Below are positions 8,169 through 16,404 of a DNA stretch of 64,000 bases, piece after piece. Made by a program: the position numbers and the translations under genes. Numbering within the stretch: position 1 is the stretch's first letter; the number at the start of each line of letters is the position of its first letter. The notes below the pieces were generated by a model. That model saw only the letters and a program-made list of their open reading frames with translations. It was not told the DNA's origin and did no database searches. The DNA comes from Micromonospora sp. WMMD961. GTDB lineage: Bacteria; Actinomycetota; Actinomycetes; Mycobacteriales; Micromonosporaceae. The stretch spans positions 1,022,501-1,086,500 of the forward strand of contig NZ_JARUBJ010000002.1 of NCBI RefSeq assembly GCF_029626145.1, read 5' to 3'.

Positions 8169-8600
8169 CCCATTGCCCATCGGCTGGCGCGGAACAGCGG
8201 AAAGCCCGGGGCCGCCGCAGACTGTGGGGCCGAGGGTAGTTGGTGCTCGTGGGCCGGCAGCCGGCCGGGCCGCGCCCCGAGCGGCGCGGCGCAGTGAAGG
8301 GCACGCCGGGTCCGCGCGGCGGGTCGCGGCGGCGAGTTGGTCGCGGTTACCGCGCCTCCGGCGGGGGCGCAACGACTCCGAGATGGCCTGGGTCCGTCGG
8401 CGGGTCGCGGTCCGTGGGTAGTTGCGCAGGGCCATCCCGCCAGCCGCCGACCCGGGCGAGCCGAGCAGACCACCGCCCGGCCCGCCAGCGTCCGTACGTG
8501 CGTCAAGGTCCGCTTGACATGGCGGACCGGGCGGCGGCCCGCTCCCCAGAGGGCGGGTCGGCGGCAGACGGGATGGCGTACAGCGTGCGCGTCAATAATT
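8169..8600. other. Non-coding GC-rich stretch
   Basis: About 430 bases without a credible gene. Reading frames here are arginine/proline-rich and have no ribosome binding sites. Short GC-rich inverted repeats are present, but nothing recognisable. The composition changes sharply to lower GC at about 8580, where the cargo gene begins. Confidence 0.5.
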
Positions 8601-8609
8601 GAGGAATTC

Positions 8610-9401
8610 ATGGTAGCGTGCTTTGCTATGTCGTTTCCCGATTGGGGGAATGTGCCGGCATGGCTAGGAGCCGGCTCGCTACTCCTCGCCTTCCGCGTCT
8701 TTCTGCGTGATCGTTCAACTCGTGATCGCGAACAGATCGATCAGCTTGGAGTTTGGTCAGAGGGCAGCGTCGAGGAGTCATCGCCTGGGTCGCCCATCCT
8801 TGATGTGTGGGTCACATGGTACGTGCGTAACAACAGCTCCTTGCCGCTAACCGTAATTGAGCTTACGCATACGACGAAAGTGCGCTGGTTGTTGCCCACC
8901 AATTGGAGCACGCAAACGGCAAGCGGAAAACCTGGCGTCATCGCTTATCGACCAATTAATCCAACTGTAGTTAGCCGAAATTTCTACCACGACGTTGGTC
9001 AAATTCCACCAGATACGACAAAGGAATTGCAGAAAGCGCATGTTGGCGTCACCGGCCTGTCGCTCGCGGGCGCTTTCGTCGATAGGCGAGACCCTGTTTT
9101 CTGTACTTCAATAGTGCTCCTTGCCGTAGATAATGCGGGGCGAAGGTGGGAGTTGCGACCTGGTTACGGAGGGCAAGCTAGGCGCGTTAGGTGGTTCAAC
9201 CTCGCCCGGCGTAGGCGCTATCCGATTGATTGGAGAGGACCGCTATTCCGTAGGCGAATGCGCAAAGCAATCGCTAGGAGCATCAAGGAAACCGAAGCCC
9301 AGCGAGCGGAGATATATGGTGAAGGCGCTTGGGGATTCCAGCAGCGCTCAGCTCAGGTGCCCAGGGACCGAGACGCTCAGAGCCGTAACGTGGGTGACTA
9401 A
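8610..9401 (+). CDS. Membrane-anchored cargo protein of unknown function
   Basis: A 263-aa protein from ATG 8610, preceded by GAGG with 5-nt spacing; ATG 8628 is an alternative. One hydrophobic segment lies near the N-terminus (about residues 16-34, AWLGAGSLLLAFRVFL). The body is a mixed, probably beta-rich domain, followed by a basic, Arg-rich C-terminal part. Codon use is much less GC-biased than the flanks (many AAT, GTA, TTG codons), a sign of recent acquisition. No family recognised. It converges with the 9581-10579 gene. Confidence 0.72.
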   Translation: MVACFAMSFPDWGNVPAWLGAGSLLLAFRVFLRDRSTRDREQIDQLGVWSEGSVEESSPGSPILDVWVTWYVRNNSSLPLTVIELTHTTKVRWLLPTNWSTQTASGKPGVIAYRPINPTVVSRNFYHDVGQIPPDTTKELQKAHVGVTGLSLAGAFVDRRDPVFCTSIVLLAVDNAGRRWELRPGYGGQARRVRWFNLARRRRYPIDWRGPLFRRRMRKAIARSIKETEAQRAEIYGEGAWGFQQRSAQVPRDRDAQSRNVGD

Positions 9402-9444
9402 CTGAGTGACGACGGGTACGAGCGGCGGCGGACGTCCACGGACC
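9396..9444 (+). repeat. Direct repeat, left copy (49 bp)
   Basis: This segment overlaps the stop codon of the 8610-9401 gene and matches 10691-10739 without gaps at 39 of 49 positions, in the same orientation. The pair brackets the 9581-10579 gene. Confidence 0.6.
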
Positions 9445-9580
9445 ATGACGGAAGGTCTCCGCAGGTAGCCGCCTAGGTTCACCAAGGTCAGCGAGCCGTG
9501 TTGATTACCTGGGGGTCAAGGGGTCGCGGGGTTGACATCCATAGGAGCATCGGGATGGCAAGCGCGTGGAGCCGTTCCAA

Positions 9581-10579
9581 TTACGATATATGGTTCACGA
9601 AAACGCCCACTGGAATGGTCACGAAAAGGCTGGCCAGGATGCCGAGCCTACGAGTCCCTGAGGGTTGCGCCCCGTCCTGGGTGATTTCAAAGGGAGGAAA
9701 AAGCCAATCAGTCAGCCGGTTAGTTATGCCCGAGACTGCCGAGAGGAGAACAGCAATAGTCGGCAGCCATATGGTGGCACTCCAAATGGCAGGCTCCGGT
9801 TCGATCGCCAACATGATCGCGACCCACGGCACGTAGAAGTAGGAAATGCCGAGAAAGAATCGCCAAAACGGTCTTCTCATAAAGGACCATTTCGGCACGC
9901 CCTTCTCAATTTCATCGCAGATGCTTGCGAAAGCTGCACGCGTCCACCCAGCTGAAGGTGAAGTTACCTCCAGGTACACCGCCAAATCGGTGCCGAACGG
10001 TGAAGCACTCTTCGGCCCCAGTCGAAGGTACACGCCGTCGGTCACCCATTCCGACGATCTACGGTAGGTTTTACTTGGCGACTGGGAGTCATCAGCCAGG
10101 AAGCGGACGGACTGGGTCGAGCGGCGGTCCATCTCGGCGGTAACGCTCGGAATTTTGCCAAACACTTCCTCGTATTTGTCAATAACAGTTAGTTCGACAA
10201 TGTCCTCGATCGGGACTTCTTCGAAGTCTTTTAGGTTGTCGCGCTTCACTTCATATTCGGAGATCTGCTTCAAGACCTCCCCGGGGGACGTTGGAGACAC
10301 TTCGGAAATAAGTACGTCTAAGACCTTGCGTCGACGCAAATCTTTTGCCTTCAGATTCAGGCCGCCATCTGGATCCGCCTCGAACTCTCGGATAACCCTA
10401 GCGACTTCTTCATCGAAGCTGTTCAGTGTGGCGACGAGATCGGTCTTCCTCTGCTCGACAAGTTCGCGTCGACGCTGATCTGCGACCCCGAGAACGACTC
10501 GGCCCAACGCCTGCAACGCGGACATATCGCCCGCCCAGCAAGTCCAAGTTCTCTTTCTTGACATGGTGCGAGCGTTCAT
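9581..10579 (-). CDS. Membrane protein with N-terminal helical domain, cargo
   Basis: A 332-aa protein. The N-terminal two thirds are soluble and charged, helical in the first 130 residues (QRRRELVEQRKTDLVATL). The C-terminal third has three hydrophobic segments (about 242-262, 268-287 and 311-329). The start is uncertain: ATG at 10579 or the internal ATG at 10525, neither with a strong ribosome binding site. Lower GC than its surroundings. No known family; the layout (cytosolic sensor-like domain plus C-terminal membrane helices) is compatible with a defence effector, but nothing in the sequence proves that. Confidence 0.7.
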   Translation of the reverse strand: MNARTMSRKRTWTCWAGDMSALQALGRVVLGVADQRRRELVEQRKTDLVATLNSFDEEVARVIREFEADPDGGLNLKAKDLRRRKVLDVLISEVSPTSPGEVLKQISEYEVKRDNLKDFEEVPIEDIVELTVIDKYEEVFGKIPSVTAEMDRRSTQSVRFLADDSQSPSKTYRRSSEWVTDGVYLRLGPKSASPFGTDLAVYLEVTSPSAGWTRAAFASICDEIEKGVPKWSFMRRPFWRFFLGISYFYVPWVAIMLAIEPEPAIWSATIWLPTIAVLLSAVSGITNRLTDWLFPPFEITQDGAQPSGTRRLGILASLFVTIPVGVFVNHIS

Positions 10580-10690
10580 CCGGGAAGGTCATCCTCTCGC
10601 GATGGATCCTAGATCGATCGCTAACCCTACGACGTTGGTGAGACGATTTCGTCCTCCAGTCGGCCGGCGCGCCGCCAGTGGTCGCCGAAC

Positions 10691-10739
10691 GACCAACTGA
10701 GTGGCGATAGGTACAGGCAGCGCCGGACATCCAGGGACC
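10691..10739 (+). repeat. Direct repeat, right copy (49 bp)
   Basis: 80 percent identical, gap-free, to 9396-9444 and in the same orientation. It lies just upstream of the 9581-10579 gene, so the gene is bracketed by the two copies, as after insertion or duplication. Confidence 0.6.
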
Positions 10740-10818
10740 CACGTGGATCGCTCGGACAGGTCGGCATGAGTGCTGCTGCAGATGGTCCGGGGCTGATGCT
10801 TCCTTCGGGACGGAGAGG

Positions 10819-11103
10819 TCACCGTGGCACGGGTCGGTATCGGATCTCGTAGATCACGGAATCAGGCTCGTTACGTGGAGCGCCTGGTTGCCTGACGTAG
10901 GCCAGCACCTCGACGCGCTCTTTGAGGAAGTTGAGCTGACTCTCGTAGACGGCCGCGAGGAGCACGGACATTTCTTGCTCGTCCTGGGGCGGCTCGCAGG
11001 GTGGGTAGGTCAGGTAGGCCTCTTGGACGAGAACCATGGCTCGCCCCGTCAGTGGGAACTCGCCCAGCTCGACAGTCGATCGAGTTAGCCAACCATCCGG
11101 CAC
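10819..11103 (-). CDS. Small hypothetical protein at the element end
   Basis: A 94-aa product from GTG at 11103, chosen because GGGAGG lies 7 nt upstream; a longer form from GTG 11205 is possible. The C-terminal half (ESQLNFLKERVEVLAYVRQP) is clearly protein-like, with amphipathic helix and strand. No domain recognised. It is the last gene before the attachment site. Confidence 0.58.
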   Translation of the reverse strand: MPDGWLTRSTVELGEFPLTGRAMVLVQEAYLTYPPCEPPQDEQEMSVLLAAVYESQLNFLKERVEVLAYVRQPGAPRNEPDSVIYEIRYRPVPR

Positions 11104-11314
11104 TGCACCGCCTCCCTGGCGCGTATCGGCTCGGGTGTCAGACCGCTGGGAGCGTATGGTCGGCGTGAGAGGGAGCGCAAGCTGCACTGAGATCGCCCCT
11201 GCCACGGCATCAAGCTAGATCCGGAACATGTGCGGAATGATCAAGCATGTCACTACCGAGATGTTCGGTGAACGCCCTGCTGGGACACCGGATGCGCCGG
11301 TGGACGCTAAACCG

Positions 11315-11359
11315 TTCCTAAACCGTGTGTCGCAGGTTCGAATCCTGCCGGGGGCACCA
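11315..11359 (+). other. Attachment site: 3' part of tRNA-Arg(CCU)
   Basis: The sequence holds an anticodon loop TTCCTAA (anticodon CCT), the 3' strand of the anticodon stem (ACCGT), a 5-nt variable loop, a full T arm (GCAGG-TTCGAAT-CCTGC at 11332-11348), the acceptor strand CGGGGGC, A and CCA. Bases left of 11315 do not pair with ACCGT and no D arm is present, so it is a tRNA fragment, not a gene. This is the usual duplicate left when an element integrates into a tRNA 3' end. Confidence 0.88.
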
Positions 11360-11453
11360 GGTCACACCCTTGAGCACCGATCACTGATCCGCCTTCCGGG
11401 GCCTACGTGCCCGATGTCCGCCCGATCGCCTCGCCAGCTTCGGGTTGCTCGCG

Positions 11454-11720
11454 TCAAGGCGACCGGCAAGCGGGCCGCGCCGGACCGGCCCCGGTCTGCT
11501 GGCGACCACCGTACGGTCGGTGCCCGCCGCGGACGCCGTCGAAGTAGTCGCTGCCGTAGCCGGGGTGGACGCCGCCGTAGCGACGGACCTCGTCGATCGA
11601 TGGCCAGTCCATCGCCACGTGGTTGTCCGTGATGCGGACGTCGCTCGTGCGCGGCACGTCGTCGAAGACCACGATGCCGTTGACCCGCACGCTGTGCACC
11701 CGGACGCCGTCCACCACCAT
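11454..11720 (-). CDS. Possible small ORF downstream of DoxX
   Basis: An 88-aa frame opening with ATG at 11720. The first 60 residues look protein-like (NGIVVFDDVPRTSDVRITDN), but there is no ribosome binding site and the C-terminus turns Arg/Pro-rich. It occupies most of the 415-base gap between the attachment site and the DoxX gene. It may be a gene remnant. Confidence 0.3.
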   Translation of the reverse strand: MVVDGVRVHSVRVNGIVVFDDVPRTSDVRITDNHVAMDWPSIDEVRRYGGVHPGYGSDYFDGVRGGHRPYGGRQQTGAGPARPACRSP

Positions 11721-11774
11721 CGCGGTGGAGGAGGAGATGTGCGCGGAACGTTGTCGGGCCCGCGGCGGAACGGA

Positions 11775-12125
11775 TCACCAGTGGTATGCCAGGTGCACTG
11801 CCAGCGCGGCGACCGAGGTGACGAAGAAGACCGCCCATCCCAGGAGGTTGCGGGAGCCGACGCGCAGATGTGCGACGAGCGCGCCGACGAAGTACAGCAC
11901 GAGTCCGGCGGCGGCGAGCGTTCCCAGCAGTGGCACGGCGAACCCGGCCAGCAGCCCGAGGGAGCCGGCGGCCAGCGCCGTGCCCAACCGCGGTAACCAC
12001 GAGTACGGCACCCGCTTCATGTCCGCCTGGGCCTTCGGATAGTCGTGGCCGATCAGGTACGTGACGGCGGCGATGCCGGTGAAGACGGAGGCGAGGATGG
12101 TGACCGTGACGTATGCGGCGAACAT
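11775..12125 (-). CDS. DoxX family membrane protein
   Basis: A 116-aa protein with four transmembrane helices (about residues 4-24, 45-65, 68-88 and 95-115) and the DoxX-like layout. AAGGGAGGG sits just before the ATG at 12125. DoxX-type small membrane proteins are tied to redox homeostasis in mycobacteria; the substrate is not known. First complete chromosomal gene after the element. Confidence 0.75.
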   Translation of the reverse strand: MFAAYVTVTILASVFTGIAAVTYLIGHDYPKAQADMKRVPYSWLPRLGTALAAGSLGLLAGFAVPLLGTLAAAGLVLYFVGALVAHLRVGSRNLLGWAVFFVTSVAALAVHLAYHW

Positions 12126-12271
12126 GTGCCCTCCCTTGTGGCTGTCTGCCTCAAGGACGGGGTGGGGCTGCCCCGGTGTGACGTGCAACGCTGTGACCTG
12201 CGGCACGGGGTGGGCTGCGGGAGACCTGCAGCTCACGCTCGACCGGTTGACGCCGAGGACGTGCCGACGGG

Positions 12272-12475
12272 TCAGAGCAACTCGTACATCTCCTCGGAGG
12301 CGGCCCCGGTCTCGCCGGCCGGCGGTGCCCCACGGTGACGGGCTTGCCGAAGTCGCTCATGCGCATGTCGGTGACGAGGTCACCCAGCGTCTTCGTGGGA
12401 GAGCGCGGTGAGGCGGCCGTCGGCGACGAGGGTCGCGGCGAGGGCAATCGAGAGGGCTGGGATCAGTCGACGCAT
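12272..12475 (-). pseudogene. Degraded lipoprotein (LppX/LprAFG-like) remnant
   Basis: From ATG 12475 the frame encodes a signal-like MRRLIPALSIALAATLVA and stops after about 31 codons. In another frame follows DLVTDMRMSDFGKPVTV, and in a third GETGAASEEMYELL with a stop at 12272-12274. The tail resembles the C-terminus of actinobacterial LppX/LprAFG-type lipoproteins. A large internal deletion plus frameshifts would explain this. Called from translated pieces only. Confidence 0.45.
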
Positions 12476-12553
12476 AGACTCTGACGGGCGACCGCTAGCC
12501 GATCTCTTCAGCGGCAGCCACCGTGCGGCAGGCCAGGGCGGCGGGTGTGGGGA

Positions 12554-13153
12554 TCAGGCCGACGTCAACTGCTCGGCTCGGCTGAGCACATGGTCGACGA
12601 GGCCGTACTCCCGTGCCTGCTCGGCGGTGAACCACCGGTCCCGGTCCCAGTCGCGCTGGATCTCGTCGAGCGTCCGTCCACTGTGCTGGGCGATCAATTC
12701 CTGCATCGTGCGTTTCACGTGCAGCATGTTCTCCGCCTGGATGGTGATGTCGGAGGCGGTGCCGCCCATCCCTCCGGAGGGCTGGTGCATCATGATCCGC
12801 GAGTGCGGCAGCGCGTACCGCTTGCCCGCCGCGCCGGCGCAGAGCAGGAACTGCCCCATCGAGCCGGCGAATCCGAGCGCGAGCGTGGCCACGTCGTTGC
12901 GGACGTAGCGCATCGTGTCGTAGACCGCCATCCCCGCGCTCACCGAGCCGCCCGGCGAGTTGATGTAGAGGTAGATGTCCGAGTCGGCGTCCTCGGCGGC
13001 GAGCAGCAGGATCTGCGCGCAGATCTGGTTGGCCGACTCCTCGGTCACCTCGGTGCCGAGGAAGACGATCCGCTCCCGCAGCAGCCGCTCGAACACTTGA
13101 TCGCCAAAGGACGGCTGTCCGCCGTCCCGCATGGTCGCGTCGTACCAGATCAT
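12554..13153 (-). CDS. clpP: ClpP family serine protease
   Basis: A 199-aa ClpP subunit. The catalytic triad is visible: Ser98 in GFAGSMG, His123 in MMHQPSGG and Asp172 in WDRDRWF, with the oxyanion region NSPGGSVSAG at 65-74. The family forms a two-ring 14-mer that degrades unfolded or tagged proteins fed by ClpX or ClpC ATPases. No clp ATPase is next to it, so it is likely an accessory paralogue like the streptomycete clpP3/clpP5 type. The ClgR-like regulator upstream (13290-13877) probably activates it. Confidence 0.9.
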   Translation of the reverse strand: MIWYDATMRDGGQPSFGDQVFERLLRERIVFLGTEVTEESANQICAQILLLAAEDADSDIYLYINSPGGSVSAGMAVYDTMRYVRNDVATLALGFAGSMGQFLLCAGAAGKRYALPHSRIMMHQPSGGMGGTASDITIQAENMLHVKRTMQELIAQHSGRTLDEIQRDWDRDRWFTAEQAREYGLVDHVLSRAEQLTSA

Positions 13154-13289
13154 GTGTCGCAGCCCTCCACCGTGCCGGCGGGCGGTGGGGCCACCCGGGG
13201 AACCGGCTTCTCCAGCGTGCGCCCGGCGGCGGTCGCGGCCGAGGGATTCTGCCGGCGGCAGATCGGCCCAGGGCAGAACCCCGGCCTGC

Positions 13290-13877
13290 CTACGCCCGGG
13301 TCAGCCGCCGCTGGCCCGTCCGGGCCCGGCGGCAGGCCAGCATCTTGGAGGTACGCGGACCGGGGTGCGCGGCCGGTGCGGAGGCGATCAGTCGAACTCG
13401 CAGCCCCGCTCCTGAAATGGTCGACCCGATGGGGTCGGTTGGACCGCCGACGTGCAGGATCGGCCCGCCCAGCCGCAGCACCGGTCCGGCCGGCAGCCGT
13501 GCGGGGGCACCAGCGGCGGCCACGGGTGGCGTCGCCCCACCGCGCTGAAAGCCGATTCGGAGTGCGGGGCCGGTCTCGTTGCGTGGGGCGGGCACCTGCT
13601 CCAGCCGGCCCAGAGCGGCCCGGGGCGCGGCGGGGATGCGACGCTCGACCCGGCGCAGGTCGTCGCGGGCCGCTTCGAGCAGGTCGGAGAGTTGGATGCC
13701 GAGCGCCCGGCAGATCGCGGCGAGCACCTCCGAGGAGGCTTCCTTGCGGCCCCGTTCCACCTCGGACAGGTAGGGCACCGAAACCCCGGCGGCGGCGGCC
13801 ACCTCCCGTAACGTGCGGCCCTGGCTCTGGCGCAGTCGGCGCAACACTCCGCCGATGACTCGTCGCAGCAACGACAT
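13290..13877 (-). CDS. clgR: ClgR/PopR-like XRE regulator
   Basis: A 195-aa protein from ATG 13875-13877. Residues 10-65 are an XRE helix-turn-helix very close to ClgR (SQGRTLREVAAAAGVSVPYL and ERGRKEASSEVL). ClgR activates clp protease genes in actinobacteria and is itself a ClpP substrate. The C-terminal half is Pro/Gly/Ala-rich and poorly structured. It lies 136 bp upstream of clpP on the same strand, which supports the pairing. I see no clear ClgR box in the gap. Confidence 0.82.
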   Translation of the reverse strand: MSLLRRVIGGVLRRLRQSQGRTLREVAAAAGVSVPYLSEVERGRKEASSEVLAAICRALGIQLSDLLEAARDDLRRVERRIPAAPRAALGRLEQVPAPRNETGPALRIGFQRGGATPPVAAAGAPARLPAGPVLRLGGPILHVGGPTDPIGSTISGAGLRVRLIASAPAAHPGPRTSKMLACRRARTGQRRLTRA

Positions 13878-14053
13878 GCCGGCCTCACTTTCGCGGTCGT
13901 CGTCGGGAACACCCTCATCATGCCTGTCCCCGGCCGTCCGAGCCGACCCATGCGGGCCCGCGCTGTTCCGTCCGGAGCAACCCGGACGTGCGATGCCCGG
14001 CGTACCCGCTATGTTGTGGGCGTGCAGGCGACGGCGGGGGAGCAGGTTCGACG

Positions 14054-15067
14054 GTGATCCATTTCCCCGCGCAGCGTCGGGGCCCACTGAGCGCGCTGAG
14101 CCTACGGCTCGCCGCCGCACTGGGCCTGGTCTTCGCCGTGGTCGCCGCTGTCTACCTGGGCCGGGACGGCTACCGCGATGTCAACGAGGACGGCCTCACC
14201 CTGCTCGACTGCTTCTACTACGCGGTCGTGTCGCTCTCGACCACCGGCTACGGCGACATCACGCCGGCCACGCCGTCGGCTCGGCTGGTCAACGTCCTCT
14301 TCATCACGCCGGCCCGAGTGATCTTCCTGATCATCCTGGTCGGCACCACCCTGGAAGTCTTGACCGAGCAGTACCGGACCGGCCGTCGTCTGGCTCGGTG
14401 GAGGAGAGCGGTGAAGGACCACGTCATCATCTGCGGCTACGGCACCAAGGGGCGCAGCGCGGTCTCTGCCCTGATGGAGAACGGTCTGGACCGTTCTCGG
14501 ATCGTGGTGGTGGAGCGCAGCGCCGCCGCGCTGCGGCAGGCCACCTCCGCCGGGCTGGTGGCCATCGAGGGTTCGGCGACCCGCTCGTCGGTGTTGAACG
14601 AGGCACACGTCAAGAGCGCCAAGGCCGTGATCATCGCGACCGACAGCGACGATGCCTCGGTCCTGGTCGCGTTGACGGTCCGGCAGCTCACCGCAGGCCA
14701 GGTCCGGATCATCGCGGCGGCGCGGGAGGCGGAAAACGCCCCGCTGCTCAAGCAGAGCGGCGCCCACCACGTGATCGTCTCCTCGGCGACCGCGGGCCGG
14801 CTGCTCGGCCTGTCCACCTCGGCTCCGCCGCTGATCGACGTGGTGGAGGACCTGCTCACTCCGGGGCAGGGCATGGCGCTGGCGATGCGCTCGGCGGAGC
14901 GGGACGAGGTGGGCCGCTCGCCGCGTGAGCTGGACTCACTGGTGATCGCCCTGGTGCGGCGGGGCAAGGTGGTCACCCTGGCCGACCGGGCCGGCGCGGT
15001 GATCGAGACCGGCGACATGCTGGTGCACGTACGCGACGACCGCCCCCAGTCGGCCACGACCGCCTGA
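14054..15067 (+). CDS. Potassium channel with RCK (TrkA-N) domain
   Basis: A 337-aa protein from GTG 14054. Two membrane segments (about residues 13-35 and 78-104) flank a pore loop with the selectivity filter TTGYGD at 63-68. The cytosolic part starts with a Rossmann RCK motif, CGYGTKG, at about 127-133 and continues through a C-terminal TrkA-C-like domain (about 250-330). This is the MthK/Kch type of ligand-gated K+ channel. GGGGAG lies about 11 nt before the start. Confidence 0.88.
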   Translation: MIHFPAQRRGPLSALSLRLAAALGLVFAVVAAVYLGRDGYRDVNEDGLTLLDCFYYAVVSLSTTGYGDITPATPSARLVNVLFITPARVIFLIILVGTTLEVLTEQYRTGRRLARWRRAVKDHVIICGYGTKGRSAVSALMENGLDRSRIVVVERSAAALRQATSAGLVAIEGSATRSSVLNEAHVKSAKAVIIATDSDDASVLVALTVRQLTAGQVRIIAAAREAENAPLLKQSGAHHVIVSSATAGRLLGLSTSAPPLIDVVEDLLTPGQGMALAMRSAERDEVGRSPRELDSLVIALVRRGKVVTLADRAGAVIETGDMLVHVRDDRPQSATTA

Positions 15068-15126
15068 CGGTTCCACCGCGTGTGACCTGACCGCTCTGCC
15101 GCCACGGTGGCCTCGGCGGCCGGTCG

Positions 15127-15606
15127 TCAGAGTGGGTCGTCCCCGGCGCAGATCGCCTCGGTGCAGTTGACCGCGGCGCCGGAGGAGGCCCGGCTCAGCA
15201 GCTCGTAGAGCGTCTCCCGCTCGGCGGGATCCAGGGCGCCCAGCACCTCGTCCTCCGCGCCGGCGAGGGCACATTCGGCCTCGCTGAGGCGTTTCGCCCC
15301 ATCTTCGGTGAGCTCGACGACGTGACGGCGGCGATCCTCGGGGGAGCGCCGACGCTCGATCAGCTGCTTCGCCTCCAGGTCGTTGAGCAGCCCGACGATG
15401 TTGGTGCTGTCCATCTCCAGGATGGTGGCGAGCGCCTGTTGGCCGGTGCCGCCGCCGGCGCGCAGCACGGTGAGCGCGACCAGATGCCGGGGTCGCAGGC
15501 CCAGCGGTGCCAGCACCGACTCCGACCGCAGCCGCATCCGCCGGGCCAGATGGTCCAGCAGGGCGCCCGAGCGGTGCTCTGCGGAGTCGAGCGGCTGCGC
15601 GGACAT
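15127..15606 (-). CDS. MarR family transcriptional regulator
   Basis: A 159-aa protein from ATG 15606. A winged helix is visible: GTGQQALATILEMDSTNIVG followed by the wing basic segment RRRSPEDRRRHV. Divergent from the azoreductase gene with 82 bp between them, so it probably represses the azoreductase and itself. An AT-rich CTATAAATAG element at about 15643-15652 in the gap could hold the promoter or operator. Confidence 0.85.
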   Translation of the reverse strand: MSAQPLDSAEHRSGALLDHLARRMRLRSESVLAPLGLRPRHLVALTVLRAGGGTGQQALATILEMDSTNIVGLLNDLEAKQLIERRRSPEDRRRHVVELTEDGAKRLSEAECALAGAEDEVLGALDPAERETLYELLSRASSGAAVNCTEAICAGDDPL

Positions 15607-15688
15607 GTGACCCAGTCTACCGAGTCCGCGGAACATCTCCCTGCTATAAATAGTTGGTGCTGCACAGATGATCCCTGGAGGAGGAATA

Positions 15689-16333
15689 ATGCACCTGCTA
15701 CATATTGACTCGAGCATCCGCGGTGACTGGTCGGTCAGCCGACGCCTCACCGCCCGCGCGGTGGACGCCTGGCGTGCGGCCCATCCGGACGGCACCGTGG
15801 CCTATCGGGACCTGGGCGCCGAGCCGCTGCCGCACCTGGACGCGGACGGCGGCCTGGCTCGGATGACGCCACCGGACCAGCACACCCCGGCGCAGCGCGA
15901 ATCCTGGGAGTTGAGCGAGCGGCTGGTCGACGAGGTGAAGCAGGCCGACGTGGTGCTCCTCGGGCTGCCGCTCTACAACTTCGGTGCGCCCAGCAGCGTC
16001 AAGTCCTGGGTCGACCACCTGATCGTTCCCGGGCTGGCGTACGACCCGACGACGCAGGAGGGCATGCTCGGCGGTCGTGAGTTCGTGGTGCTGGCCACCC
16101 GGGGCGGAGGCTACGGCGAGGGCACCCCGCGCTACGGCTGGGACCACGCCGAGCCGTGGCTGCCGCACGGTCTCTCGATGACCGGCATGCAGCCGCGCTT
16201 CATCAGCGCCGAGTTGACCCTGGCACCGTCGGTGCCGGCGATGGCCGAGCTGGTCCCGCTGCACGAGGCGAGCCTCGCGGCGGCCGAGAAGGAGATCGAC
16301 AACCTCTGGACGCCGGCCTCCGCCCAGCGTTGA
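15689..16333 (+). CDS. azoR: FMN-dependent NADH-azoreductase (flavodoxin-like fold)
   Basis: A 214-aa protein from ATG 15689 with a strong GGAGGAGGA site. N-terminal strand-loop LHIDSSIRGDWSVSRRL binds the FMN phosphate. PLYNFGAPSSVKSWVDH at about 97-113 is the conserved azoreductase segment. It catalyses two-electron reduction of quinones or azo compounds with NAD(P)H. Divergent MarR regulator suggests induction by quinone or aromatic stress. Confidence 0.88.
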   Translation: MHLLHIDSSIRGDWSVSRRLTARAVDAWRAAHPDGTVAYRDLGAEPLPHLDADGGLARMTPPDQHTPAQRESWELSERLVDEVKQADVVLLGLPLYNFGAPSSVKSWVDHLIVPGLAYDPTTQEGMLGGREFVVLATRGGGYGEGTPRYGWDHAEPWLPHGLSMTGMQPRFISAELTLAPSVPAMAELVPLHEASLAAAEKEIDNLWTPASAQR

Positions 16334-16350
16334 GCCAGCGCCGGTACGAA

Positions 16351-16390
16351 CGAGAGCGGCCGCCCCCGATCCCGGGGACGGCCGCTCTCG
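16351..16390. terminator. Bidirectional terminator between azoR and korB
   Basis: CGAGAGCGGCCG (16351-16362) pairs perfectly with CGGCCGCTCTCG (16379-16390), and an inner CCCCG/CGGGG extends the stem. It sits between two convergent genes. Confidence 0.75.
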
Positions 16391-16404
16391 TCAGATCCGA
16401 CGGA

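Noticed and set aside
7949..8611. 220-codon minus-strand frame in the GC-rich gap
   Set aside because: Arg/Ala/Pro-rich, with no conserved pattern and no ribosome binding site.
11315..11359. Complete tRNA gene
   Set aside because: Only anticodon loop to CCA is present; no 5' acceptor, D arm or paired anticodon stem.
11228..11632. Frame across the tRNA fragment
   Set aside because: Its NRVSQVRILPGAP peptide is the translation of tRNA-derived sequence, a common false gene.
15643..15652. CTATAAATAG as a full MarR operator
   Set aside because: The palindrome is only 4-bp arms with a 2-nt centre; too weak to call a site on its own.
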